Shown: piece by piece, positions 6,940 through 14,354 of the stretch
Layout: every line of letters begins with the position of its first letter
How positions within the stretch are numbered: position 1 is the stretch's first letter
From: Granulosicoccus sp047634635
GTDB taxonomy: Bacteria; Pseudomonadota; Gammaproteobacteria; Granulosicoccales; Granulosicoccaceae
Assembly (NCBI GenBank): GCA_047634635.1
Contig: JBLIIE010000104.1
Coordinates: 1 to 19,151 of the forward strand
Reading direction: 5' to 3'
Length of the DNA stretch: 19,151 nucleotides
The notes under the pieces: model-generated
Databases searched by the model: none
The model's input: only the letters and a program-made list of their open reading frames with translations
What the model was told of the DNA's origin: nothing
Translations under genes and position numbers: made by a program

Positions 6940-7541
6940 GATCCCAGCGCGCCTTCACGCTTATAGAATTGCTTGTGGCTATGTTTCTGCTGGCAATCCT
7001 GGGAAGTGCAGGTTTTCAGATGCTATTTCAGATCACAGCAACCCGCGACCGCATTGATCAGCAATCAGTACGATTGAGCGAGCTTCAGCGGACGTTTTAC
7101 TGGTTGGCAGAAGACATTACTCAAATTACTGATCGTCCCGTGCGTTCCGCTATCGGCTCGATGCTACCGCCACTGCAATTCAACCTGCAAGGCGAGAATC
7201 TGTTTGAGTTCACTCGCGCAGGATGGGCGAATCCGGCAGCGGATGTATCGCCAGTGCGCTCAAACCTGCAGAGAGTTGCCTACACTCTGGATGACGATAA
7301 ACTGATCAGGCAATACTGGTATCACCTTGACCCCATTGACGAGGCGCCGACCCGGCGTCGACAAATGCTAACCGGGGTCGAATCCTTAACGTTTCGTTTC
7401 CTGGATCACTCGGGTGAGTGGACTGAAAGCTGGCCCCCTTCAGACACAGAGGACTCAGGGTTGTTGCCACTGGCCATTGAATTCAACCTCGAACTCGACG
7501 ATTACGGTGATGTTTTTCGTGTGTTTGCACTCCCTGGATGA
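6936..7541 (+). CDS. gspJ: T2SS minor pseudopilin GspJ
   Basis: A 201-residue pseudopilin of the tip complex. The prepilin motif is MRSQRAFTLIELLVAMFLLA, with Glu at +5. The residue before the cut is Ala6, not the usual Gly (see findings). Family features follow: LSELQRTFYWLAEDITQITDRPVR near residues 48-71 and the C-terminal LTFRFLD and PLAIEFNLELDDYG segments. It should bind GspI and GspK. It overlaps gspI and gspK by 4 bases each. Confidence 0.94.
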   Translation: MRSQRAFTLIELLVAMFLLAILGSAGFQMLFQITATRDRIDQQSVRLSELQRTFYWLAEDITQITDRPVRSAIGSMLPPLQFNLQGENLFEFTRAGWANPAADVSPVRSNLQRVAYTLDDDKLIRQYWYHLDPIDEAPTRRRQMLTGVESLTFRFLDHSGEWTESWPPSDTEDSGLLPLAIEFNLELDDYGDVFRVFALPG

Positions 7542-8656
7542 ATACGCTGCGCATCAAATACACACAGGCGCGCAAGCAACGTGGTGTTGCGATAATCACT
7601 GCCATGCTGCTCATTTCTCTGGGTACCATTACTATGGTGGCCGTTACCAGCCGGCAACATCTGGATATGCACCGTGAACGTAATGAGGGCATCATCCAAC
7701 AGGCACGCGCCTTTGGTATTAGTGGAGAACGCTTTGCTGCGGCTTTGCTGTACCGAGATCACAAAGCAGGGCTTCGTGAGAATACCGACTCTCTGGAGGA
7801 TGACTGGGCACTAACTATTCCTCCGATCCCTATCGATAATGCATCTATACAAGGATGTATTGTGGATATGCAAGGACGGTTCAATCTGAATAATCTGGTC
7901 GATGCCGAAGGTAAATCAGTCCTAATTAGGGTCGAAGGCCAGCCCGAGCCTGTTCAATTCTATTTTAATCAATTGAAGCGGCTTTTGAGTGAGCTTAATA
8001 TCGAGCCAGACAAAGCTGAAGCTATTCTGGATTGGGTGGACGCTAATGTTGATGCGACGGGTGCTGAGGGAGCTGAGGATGGCTACTACTCAGGCTTAAC
8101 CCCGGGATACCGTGCGGCAAACGCACCATTTGTCAGCGTCTCTGAGTTGCAACTTGTCAAAGGGTTTAGCAGCGCGGTACAAGCGGAATCTGAGGACTAC
8201 GAATTACTTTTGCCTCATATTGCGGCGTTGCCCACTACAAACGGCGCAACGGCTGTCAACGTTAATACCGCTACGCCAGAAGTTCTTGCCTCTCTGTCTG
8301 ACGAGCTCAAACCACTAGCTACAGACTTATCCCGCTGGGAAACAGGGGCTTACGAGGACTATCCTGATTGTGAAAATATCTTCGATTTAGCGCCAGAGAA
8401 TGAGATAGATGCTATCGGTGGCAACGAACGGGACGTGACTCCCTTCGAGAGTACGCTACTATTTGATCAGAGAATGGATTCTAGCGACACTGGTGCCGAT
8501 TCTGCACCGAGAGGTACCTATGATGTTCGCTCAAATTACTTTCAAGTGCGAATTGATGTCGAAGCCGAAGGCATTACCTTGTCGCAGTACACACTGTTGG
8601 AACGAAACAACGAAGGCAAAACTCGCGTGCTTTACCGCTCGCGCGATACGCTTTAG
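7538..8656 (+). CDS. gspK: T2SS minor pseudopilin GspK
   Basis: A 372-residue protein, the large pseudopilin that caps the tip. The leader ends at Gly16 (KQRGVAIITAMLLISL). As is normal for GspK, the +5 Glu is absent, here Thr21. The large globular domain contains the signature DWVDAN at 165-170, followed by an acidic stretch and GYYSGLTPGYRAANAPF. In known GspK this Asp-rich region is involved in calcium binding and contacts to GspI and GspJ. VNVNTATPEVLASLSDE is the helix-hairpin-helix-like NTA motif typical of the family. A 17-base gap separates it from gspL. Confidence 0.94.
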   Translation: MNTLRIKYTQARKQRGVAIITAMLLISLGTITMVAVTSRQHLDMHRERNEGIIQQARAFGISGERFAAALLYRDHKAGLRENTDSLEDDWALTIPPIPIDNASIQGCIVDMQGRFNLNNLVDAEGKSVLIRVEGQPEPVQFYFNQLKRLLSELNIEPDKAEAILDWVDANVDATGAEGAEDGYYSGLTPGYRAANAPFVSVSELQLVKGFSSAVQAESEDYELLLPHIAALPTTNGATAVNVNTATPEVLASLSDELKPLATDLSRWETGAYEDYPDCENIFDLAPENEIDAIGGNERDVTPFESTLLFDQRMDSSDTGADSAPRGTYDVRSNYFQVRIDVEAEGITLSQYTLLERNNEGKTRVLYRSRDTL

Positions 8657-8673
8657 GAAACACAGGAAATACC

Positions 8674-9888
8674 GTGTCTAAACACGTCATAATTTATATG
8701 CCCCTGGTGGGTGAAGATTCAGTCCAGTGGACTGTCTCGGACGACAGTGGGAAACTGACTGCCGCGATCGAGAACGCAACGCTTACAGAAGTAGCGTCTC
8801 AGGTCGAAGGGCGTCGAGTCACCCTCATTCTTCCAGCCAATGATGTTTTATTGGCAGAAGCGATGGTTCCTGGTGGCTCGCTAGCCCGTGCACAACAAGC
8901 GGTCCCTTATGCTTTGGAAGAGCAAGTGGCGGACGATGTAGAGTCATTGCACTTTGCACTAGGAAGCAAAGGTAAGACAGATACCTATCCTGTGGCTGTC
9001 ATCAGCCGCAAGTTGATGGACACAGTTACCGAGCAATGTCTGGACGCTGGGCTGCGGCCAACTCAGATTGTTCCTGAAACACTGGCTCTACCTCAATTGG
9101 ACTCGCAAGGTGCGGAAGGCGAGGTCTGGACAGGACTGCTGGATCAAGATCAGGTTGTCGTTCGGCTGAGCGCCAATCAGGGTTTTGCAACCGATCCTGG
9201 CATGGCTAGCATCATGCTTACTGGCGCCCGACTGGCGCTGGACGAAGGGGATGATCCGTCACTGGTTATTTTCAGAACCGATCCTCCAATCAATTTGACG
9301 ACACCCGACGACATCGATGTAGAGATGCGTAGTTGCGATCATCGTCTTGCTCTCTATGCCAGTGGCCTTGCGACATCACCGTATATCAATCTTCTTCAAG
9401 GGGTTTATAACCCCAAAAAGAACTTCGATAAAACCTGGAAGCCCTGGCGTGCATCTGCTGCACTTGCGGCTTGTCTGTGTGCAGCGTTGTTTGTGGGTAA
9501 ATGGATGGATGTCAGAGCCTTGGATAAGCAAGAGGCACATCTGGATGCTCAGATTGCTAGCGCCTTCAAACAGGCTTTACCGGATTCTCGAATGCAGAGG
9601 CCAAAGCGGCAGATTCAGTCAGCCTTGAATCAGTTGGGCGTCGGCAACACAGATGGTTTTACCAATCGCCTCTCGCAGATTGCGGCTAGCCTTGCAACTC
9701 AGCCACAAACAACACTTAAAACCATTGGGTATCGAAATGGACGTTTCGATCTCGATTTGAATACTGACGCCGTGCCGACGCTGGATGCGTTGAAATCGGA
9801 ACTTTCACGACGAGGCTCGTTAGCGATGAGCGTGCAGTCGGCTAACCGCGAAAATAATACCGTGCGCGGTCGGGTCAGAATCGAGTGA
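8674..9888 (+). CDS. gspL: T2SS inner-membrane platform protein GspL
   Basis: A 404-residue bitopic membrane protein. The N-terminal cytoplasmic part has the actin-like GspL fold with the signatures AVPYALEEQVADDVESLHFA (residues 76-95) and SPYINLLQGVYNPK (235-248). One membrane helix lies at about 258-276 (SAALAACLCAALFVGKW), followed by a ferredoxin-like periplasmic domain. In known systems GspL recruits the ATPase GspE and pairs with GspM. The start is GTG 8674, supported by AGGAAA-type ribosome sites a few bases upstream. Confidence 0.94.
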   Translation: MSKHVIIYMPLVGEDSVQWTVSDDSGKLTAAIENATLTEVASQVEGRRVTLILPANDVLLAEAMVPGGSLARAQQAVPYALEEQVADDVESLHFALGSKGKTDTYPVAVISRKLMDTVTEQCLDAGLRPTQIVPETLALPQLDSQGAEGEVWTGLLDQDQVVVRLSANQGFATDPGMASIMLTGARLALDEGDDPSLVIFRTDPPINLTTPDDIDVEMRSCDHRLALYASGLATSPYINLLQGVYNPKKNFDKTWKPWRASAALAACLCAALFVGKWMDVRALDKQEAHLDAQIASAFKQALPDSRMQRPKRQIQSALNQLGVGNTDGFTNRLSQIAASLATQPQTTLKTIGYRNGRFDLDLNTDAVPTLDALKSELSRRGSLAMSVQSANRENNTVRGRVRIE

Positions 9889-9904
9889 TAAAGCGAGAGA
9901 CATT

Positions 9905-10375
9905 ATGAAAGAATGGTACCTAAGGCAGTCACCTCGAGATCGACTGATCGTTGTGTTTCTGGTCGCGCTGACTATGTTCGGCTTGTTATATGCTCTTGCT
10001 TGGCATCCTTTGAGCACGCGGCAGTCGCAAGCTCAGCAGGCGCTGGTAGGAAAGACAGATACGCTTGCATTCGTTCGTCGCGGAGCAGCCCAACTTAAAG
10101 GCGCAAGTTCTGGATCAACACAACTTAAAACCTCTGACAAAGCACCTTATCTACTTATTGATCAAGTTATCCGGCAGGCCAGCATGGATCCACCGGAGCG
10201 TGTAGAGCCGAGTGGTTCTGATGGTGCTCGCGTGCAGTTTGCTGAAGTTGAATTCGATAAACTCGTCCGGGTGATTGCTGAACTTGAATTGTACGGGTTG
10301 CAGGTGTCTACCTTGACCATTAGTCGCAAGAACCAGGGAACGGTCAGTGCTCGTTTTAATATGGAGCGCAGTTGA
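9905..10375 (+). CDS. gspM: T2SS inner-membrane protein GspM
   Basis: A 156-residue protein with a short cytoplasmic N-terminus (MKEWYLRQSPRDR, the usual GspM opening), one membrane helix at about 14-33, and a periplasmic ferredoxin-like domain ending VSARFNMERS. It pairs with GspL in the inner-membrane platform. It begins 16 bases after gspL. The purine-rich AAGCGAGAGA before ATG 9905 can serve as ribosome site. Its stop codon overlaps the gspN start by one base. Confidence 0.92.
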   Translation: MKEWYLRQSPRDRLIVVFLVALTMFGLLYALAWHPLSTRQSQAQQALVGKTDTLAFVRRGAAQLKGASSGSTQLKTSDKAPYLLIDQVIRQASMDPPERVEPSGSDGARVQFAEVEFDKLVRVIAELELYGLQVSTLTISRKNQGTVSARFNMERS

Positions 10376-11148
10376 TGCGTTTTTTAGGTCTATGTCTACT
10401 CGGAATCGTAGCCTTCCTTGTTTCAATTGTGGCGCTGTTCCCTGCGGCCCCTGTCGTTGATCGCATTCGACCACAGTTAGGTCTTATTGCTCTGGAGGGC
10501 GTTAACGGCAAACTCTATAAAGGCGTCATCGATACGGTGAGATCAACTGATGATCTTCTACCCTTGGAGTTTCAGAACGTGGGCTGGGCGCTGGCGCCTG
10601 CAACCCTGCTAAAGGGCGGTGCTGGTGCTTCTTTCAGCTTTGACGGCTACGGTGGTTCAGGCAAAGGCATGGTGACTCGAGGCTGGAATGGATCTGTTGA
10701 TATAACCGACTTTGAATTCAATGCTCAGGCAAAGGCCTTAGAGTCACTGTTACCTGTCCCGATCGCCAGCTTTTCTGGTGAATTGATAGGTAATATTGAG
10801 GGGGTTTCGCTTGTCAATAACCTGCTCGCAAAAGCCCAGGGGAAGCTGTCTTGGAATAATGCAGCGTTACAAACTCCGATTCCGACGTCATTTGGCACTG
10901 TAGAAGTCGACATCCAGCCACAAGGCGAACAGGCTCATGTAGTGACCTTGAAAGCTACTGGTGGTGATGTGGCTATGGACGGTAGTGTGACTCTGTCCTT
11001 GAACGGTGACTTCACAGCGAATGTTCTTTTTACGCCCGCCGCTTCTGCCTCTCAGGCAGTACTCAATGGCTTGCGACAAATGGGTAGGTCAGATGCTGAA
11101 GGACGTGTCAGTTTTCAGCGCACGGGCAATGTAAATCGGTTGATGTGA
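10375..11148 (+). CDS. gspN: T2SS protein GspN
   Basis: A 257-residue protein with one N-terminal membrane helix (about 3-24) and a periplasmic beta-rich domain. LEGVNGKLYKGVID and LEFQNVGWALAPATLLKG are typical GspN patterns. GspN occurs only in some T2SS; its exact role is unsettled, with a proposed part in the platform or outer-membrane assembly. I take ATG 10375, overlapping the gspM stop as TGATG; TTG 10372 would add one residue. It is the last gsp gene here: no gspD follows, unlike the Xanthomonas-type order in which gspD comes after gspN. Confidence 0.88.
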   Translation: MRFLGLCLLGIVAFLVSIVALFPAAPVVDRIRPQLGLIALEGVNGKLYKGVIDTVRSTDDLLPLEFQNVGWALAPATLLKGGAGASFSFDGYGGSGKGMVTRGWNGSVDITDFEFNAQAKALESLLPVPIASFSGELIGNIEGVSLVNNLLAKAQGKLSWNNAALQTPIPTSFGTVEVDIQPQGEQAHVVTLKATGGDVAMDGSVTLSLNGDFTANVLFTPAASASQAVLNGLRQMGRSDAEGRVSFQRTGNVNRLM

Positions 11149-11228
11149 AACAATTCGCTTGATAGATTGTCAAATTGCAATGAAGCAAACCATAGTTTTT
11201 GTATTCCTGGATATTTCTTTTAGGGTCC

Positions 11229-11245
11229 ACACTGCAGAGTGTTTT
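11229..11245 (+). terminator. Weak hairpin with short T-run after the gsp operon
   Basis: ACACT and AGTGT form a 5-bp stem with a GCAG loop, directly followed by TTT within a TTTT stretch, about 80 bases after the gspN stop. A second imperfect hairpin, ACGGAA pairing with TTCCGT over a 12-base loop, lies at 11270-11293. The 200-base gap (11149-11348) holds no ORF or RNA gene that I recognise. Either hairpin could end the gsp transcript, but both are weak. Confidence 0.25.
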
Positions 11246-11348
11246 CGTATCATGTCACGTATGCAATGTACGGAAAAAGCGGATCAGTTCCGTCAGTAGT
11301 TTGAGTAACCTGCCGCTAGCCTCTTTGAATCCCATGATTCTGTAGGAT

Positions 11349-12170
11349 ATGAGTTTCGACCTTAAAATCGCAGAACGACTTACGCAAGAAGCACTGACAA
11401 TCGCTCGTCATGCTGGTGAACGTATTGTGGAAGTTTACGGTAGCGACTATGACGTTTCTTATAAATTAGATCAGACGCCGTTAACCACTGCCGATTTGGC
11501 AGCTCATGAAATCATCCTTGTGCAGTTGCAAGAGCTTGACCCAAAACTACCGATCCTCTCTGAGGAGTCCGATTCAATTTCTTTCGAAGAACGGAACGGG
11601 TGGGATACGTATTGGCTCGTTGATCCGTTAGATGGAACTCGCGAGTTTCTTCGAAGAAACGGCGAATTTTCAGTCAATATTGCACTGATTTCTAATAATC
11701 GCCCTATTGCAGGGGTAATCGTTGCACCCATTTTAAACGTCGCCTATTTCGCAACCCGGACCTGCGGTGCCTTTAAACAGGTGGGTGAATCCGCACCTGA
11801 GCTTATTCATGTCAGATCAGCGCCAAAGCCTGTGACAGTTGCGCGGAGTCGCAGCCCGATAACCGGTCCAAACTTACAACAGTTTCTGGATGGCATTGGA
11901 GACCATGACGAAATTCCGATGGGATCAGCGTTGAAGTCGTGCCTTGTTGCAGAAGGGGTGGCGGATATTTATGCTCGTCTGGGGCCAACGGGTGAGTGGG
12001 ATACTGCTGCTGCGCAATGCATCGTAGAGGAGGCGGGCGGTTATGTTACTGACACCCGTAGTCGCGACTTGACCTATAACATGCGAGAGTCCCTGATTAA
12101 TCCCAACTTCTTAGTTTATGGTGATGATCAGATTGACTGGGCACAACATCTCCCACCAGATGCGCTTTAG
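11349..12170 (+). CDS. cysQ: 3'(2'),5'-bisphosphate nucleotidase CysQ
   Basis: A 273-residue member of the lithium-sensitive inositol monophosphatase superfamily. It removes the 3' phosphate from PAP/PAPS-type nucleotides in sulfate assimilation and RNA turnover. The metal-site motifs are complete: LTTADLAAHEII, LPILSEESD, YWLVDPLDGTREFLRRNGEF and the C-terminal PTGEWDTAAAQCIVEEAGG. The pattern follows E. coli CysQ closely, including FSVNIALI and MGSALKSCLVAEG. ATG 11349 is the only reasonable start: AGGA lies only one base upstream, unusually close, and the frame upstream meets TAG quickly. No other sulfur genes are near. Confidence 0.95.
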   Translation: MSFDLKIAERLTQEALTIARHAGERIVEVYGSDYDVSYKLDQTPLTTADLAAHEIILVQLQELDPKLPILSEESDSISFEERNGWDTYWLVDPLDGTREFLRRNGEFSVNIALISNNRPIAGVIVAPILNVAYFATRTCGAFKQVGESAPELIHVRSAPKPVTVARSRSPITGPNLQQFLDGIGDHDEIPMGSALKSCLVAEGVADIYARLGPTGEWDTAAAQCIVEEAGGYVTDTRSRDLTYNMRESLINPNFLVYGDDQIDWAQHLPPDAL

Positions 12171-12181
12171 CATTAAACTAG

Positions 12182-12210
12182 CAGGATGAACAGAATCCTG
12201 TACAGAATCC
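12182..12210 (+). repeat. Short direct repeat and hairpin before the SnoaL-like gene
   Basis: ACAGAATCC occurs twice (12190-12198 and 12202-12210) with a 12-base period, which is about one helical turn. CAGGAT (12182-12187) pairs with ATCCTG (12195-12200) over a 7-base loop. No T-run follows. It lies between cysQ and the next gene and could be a small operator or chance. Confidence 0.3.
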
Positions 12211-12220
12211 CTGGTAGCGT

Positions 12221-12715
12221 GTGAGTAAACTATTCAAGACACCTGAGGAGGCAGAAGCTGCCTTCTACAGATCCATTGAGCGAGCTGATATACAGGAGCT
12301 CGATGCTGTCTGGTCATTAGAAGATAGCGTGGTTTGTGTGCACCCGGGCGCAACTCGTATTGAAGGTCGCAAAGCGGTTATGGATAGCTTTGCGGATTTA
12401 TTCTTCGATGCACCTGTTCTTAACTTCAAGATAGTCGACTCCCTGTATACAGGTAGTGATGATCTGGCAGTTCATTTGGTTCGTGAGGAAATCGAGCTGG
12501 ATGGGCAGGTAGTGAGCATAATGGTGTCGACCAATATCTATCAATGGGAATCTGGTGGTTGGAGGATGATGCTGCATCATGCTTCACCAGAGCCAGACTC
12601 TGCTTTCCAGGATGACTTCGACGACTTTCAGAGATTCGACGGTACTGACTTCGATGAGTTGGACGACGATTTTGATGACGTCATAGAGCCTGTTCGACCG
12701 CCGGTTCTGCATTGA
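12221..12715 (+). CDS. SnoaL/NTF2-like small protein with very acidic C-terminal tail
   Basis: A 164-residue protein. Residues ~7-122 look like a cone-shaped NTF2/SnoaL-like fold (DUF4440/ketosteroid-isomerase-like): EAEAAFYRSIERADIQEL, VVCVHPGATRIEGRKAVM, then LAVHLVREEIELDGQ and IYQWESGGWRMMLHHAS. The last family-like strand, WRMMLHHASPEP, is typical of such proteins. Residues 131-153 form a tail with 13 Asp/Glu among 23 residues and several Phe (DDFDDF, DFDELDDDFDD). No catalytic function can be assigned; these folds serve as enzymes or binding proteins. The start is GTG 12221 with no strong ribosome site. It follows cysQ by 50 bases, and its stop overlaps a possible TTG start of the next gene. 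The fold is likely; the role is unknown. Confidence 0.82.
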   Translation: MSKLFKTPEEAEAAFYRSIERADIQELDAVWSLEDSVVCVHPGATRIEGRKAVMDSFADLFFDAPVLNFKIVDSLYTGSDDLAVHLVREEIELDGQVVSIMVSTNIYQWESGGWRMMLHHASPEPDSAFQDDFDDFQRFDGTDFDELDDDFDDVIEPVRPPVLH

Positions 12716-13404
12716 GTTCGCCGTCGCGTAGGCAACACGTGCAGAAAGCTGCTGATCGCGGTGTAGATTTATACCGTGACGAGCGAATTAGCGTAACACC
12801 GTCATGGTTGTCTGTTGATAATTCTAGATACTCTATAAGAACGGTTGTGAAGCTGGAATACGGCAGTATTCGCCCTCAACTTGGTATCGCTTATATATTT
12901 TTTTTCGGAGCTATTGCTCTAATGGCTTATAGCCTTTATCAATTTACCAAGCCGGCATTGCCAACACTGGTTCCGTGGATTATGTTGCTTGGAAGTGTGG
13001 TGATATTTCTTTATGCGGCAACTGTCGCCTTCCGCTCAAAAACTCGTTACCAAATTACGGTGACTTTACTTGATGGCGGTAAAGTTCCGATTCTCACTGG
13101 CAATACTGAGCAGGCTCAGGGTTTACTCGATAGCCTCACGCTAGCCATGGACTGGCATCGAAACAGTGATGTTTTGATTGAGGCGGAAAGAAGCAGTCAT
13201 GTTCGTCAAGCTCACGCTTCGTCTACGAAGGGTGTGGTTAGCAAGGATGCATCTTCTAAGGGTGTTTCTGGTAAAGGTGCGTCCGATGAAGCGTCTGTGG
13301 TGAAAACCCCCCACCCTGCTGTAACTGATCCTAAGCAGCATCCAAGTAGAGTTGTCCACAAATTGCCACCGTTCATTGCGGCTATTTTTAAAGGGCGGAA
13401 TTAG
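12712..13404 (+). CDS. Two-helix membrane protein resembling DUF6232, with Ser/Lys-rich tail
   Basis: Up to 230 residues. The N-terminal part (LYRDERISVTPSWLSVDN, then YSIRTVVKLEYGSIRP) and two membrane helices at about 57-77 and 86-106, followed by a short strand region (YQITVTLLDGGKVPILTG), resemble DUF6232-type proteins of unknown function. The C-terminal ~70 residues are low complexity, Ser/Lys-rich and mostly basic, with KG repeats (STKGVVSKD, SSKGVSGKG), and end in LPPFIAAIFKGRN. TTG 12712 overlaps the previous stop by 4 bases (TTGA). GTG 12739 with AGG six bases upstream is a reasonable alternative, so the start is uncertain. It is probably cotranscribed with the acidic-tailed protein. 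Function unknown. Confidence 0.78.
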   Translation: MSSPSRRQHVQKAADRGVDLYRDERISVTPSWLSVDNSRYSIRTVVKLEYGSIRPQLGIAYIFFFGAIALMAYSLYQFTKPALPTLVPWIMLLGSVVIFLYAATVAFRSKTRYQITVTLLDGGKVPILTGNTEQAQGLLDSLTLAMDWHRNSDVLIEAERSSHVRQAHASSTKGVVSKDASSKGVSGKGASDEASVVKTPHPAVTDPKQHPSRVVHKLPPFIAAIFKGRN

Positions 13405-13423
13405 ACCAGAAGTATCGCGTGTA

Positions 13424-13438
13424 AGCAGGTTACCTGCT
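13424..13438. terminator. Inverted repeat between convergent genes, possible bidirectional terminator
   Basis: AGCAGGT and ACCTGCT form a perfect 7-bp inverted repeat around one central base, so about 5 bp would pair around a 5-base loop. It lies 20 bases after the DUF6232-like stop and covers the stop codon of the opposing exonuclease gene. No T-run flanks it on either side, which weakens the terminator reading. Confidence 0.35.
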
Positions 13439-14212
13439 CTTGAGTTCAAAGTCGTAGTCGATAATCAATGGCGCATGGTCTGAGAAAAACTTGTCGCGAA
13501 ACACTCGTGTTTTAGTGACTTTAGGTGCCAGATCGTTGCTTATAATCTGGTAGTCGATTCGCCACCCCACATTGTTTTCTCGCGCTTGTCCTCGTTGTGA
13601 CCACCACGTGTATTCATGCTCTTTTTGAGGCAGTTGCCGAAACGCATCAGCGTATCCGTGTTTTTCGAATAACTCGCTTAGCCAGGCCCGCTCTTCTGGC
13701 AGAAAGCCAGAGTTTTTCTTGTTACCTCGCCAGTTTTTAATATCAGCCTCTGTGTGCGCAATATTCCAGTCTCCACAAACAACCACAGAGCGTTTGCTGG
13801 CTTTCAACTTTTTTAAATGAGGCAGAAACACATCCATCATTTGGTATTTATATTCCTGCCGAATATCGCCGGTTGTTCCTGATGGCAAATACAGCGAAAT
13901 TACTGAAAGATTTCCAAATTGCGCTTCCAGGTAGCGACCTTCTCTGTCGATCCAGTCGACATTCAATCCACGGATGACTTTTGCAGGTTTGATCTTGGAA
14001 AACAGAGCTGTACCGCTATAACCCTTCTTTTCTGCGTCGTGATAGAAACTGTGCAGGCTTTTGGGGTGGAATTGTGGCCCCTCTAACTGCCATTCCTGAG
14101 CTTTAGTTTCCTGAAGGCAAATAACATCTGCGCGCTGGCGCATTGCCCAGTTGAAAAAACCCTTGGAGGCGGCTGATCGAACTCCATTGACGTTAGCTGT
14201 AATGATTCTCAT
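13430..14212 (-). CDS. xth: Exodeoxyribonuclease III / AP endonuclease family protein
   Basis: A 260-residue member of the exonuclease III (XthA/ExoA) family, in the normal size range. It acts in base excision repair, cutting DNA at abasic sites and removing 3' blocking groups. The active-site motifs are complete: ITANVNGVRSA (Asn7 or Asn9), ICLQETKA with Glu35 as metal ligand, VCGDWNIAHTEADIKN with the Asp and Asn pair, GWRIDYQI, and FSDHAPLIIDY with the catalytic His. There is no strong ribosome site before ATG 14212. It is convergent with the DUF6232-like gene and divergent from the DUF4124 gene. Confidence 0.95.
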   Translation of the reverse strand: MRIITANVNGVRSAASKGFFNWAMRQRADVICLQETKAQEWQLEGPQFHPKSLHSFYHDAEKKGYSGTALFSKIKPAKVIRGLNVDWIDREGRYLEAQFGNLSVISLYLPSGTTGDIRQEYKYQMMDVFLPHLKKLKASKRSVVVCGDWNIAHTEADIKNWRGNKKNSGFLPEERAWLSELFEKHGYADAFRQLPQKEHEYTWWSQRGQARENNVGWRIDYQIISNDLAPKVTKTRVFRDKFFSDHAPLIIDYDFELKSR

Positions 14213-14320
14213 TTGTGAGAGTGTACACAGAGGGTGGCCTTTGTCTCAATTTCTTGGAGAAAGGACGCACAGATTAGTGTTTCTGGCATTAGATGTTTTC
14301 GTTTTGTGACGCTACAAAAG

Positions 14321-14326
14321 TATAAG
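14321..14326 (+). promoter_or_regulatory. Possible -10 box for the DUF4124 gene
   Basis: TATAAG (5 of 6 matches to TATAAT) lies about 29 bases before the ATG in the 142-base divergent gap to xth. No good -35 is present at the right spacing, and TTGTGA at 14304-14309 is too close. Weak. Confidence 0.25.
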
Positions 14327-14354
14327 TAGTAAATGATCTCACTGGAGCGGTTAG

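Noticed and set aside
6637..7057. Several overlapping ORFs on both strands across gspI and gspJ
   Set aside because: Shadows of genuine pseudopilin genes; no ribosome sites or domain patterns.
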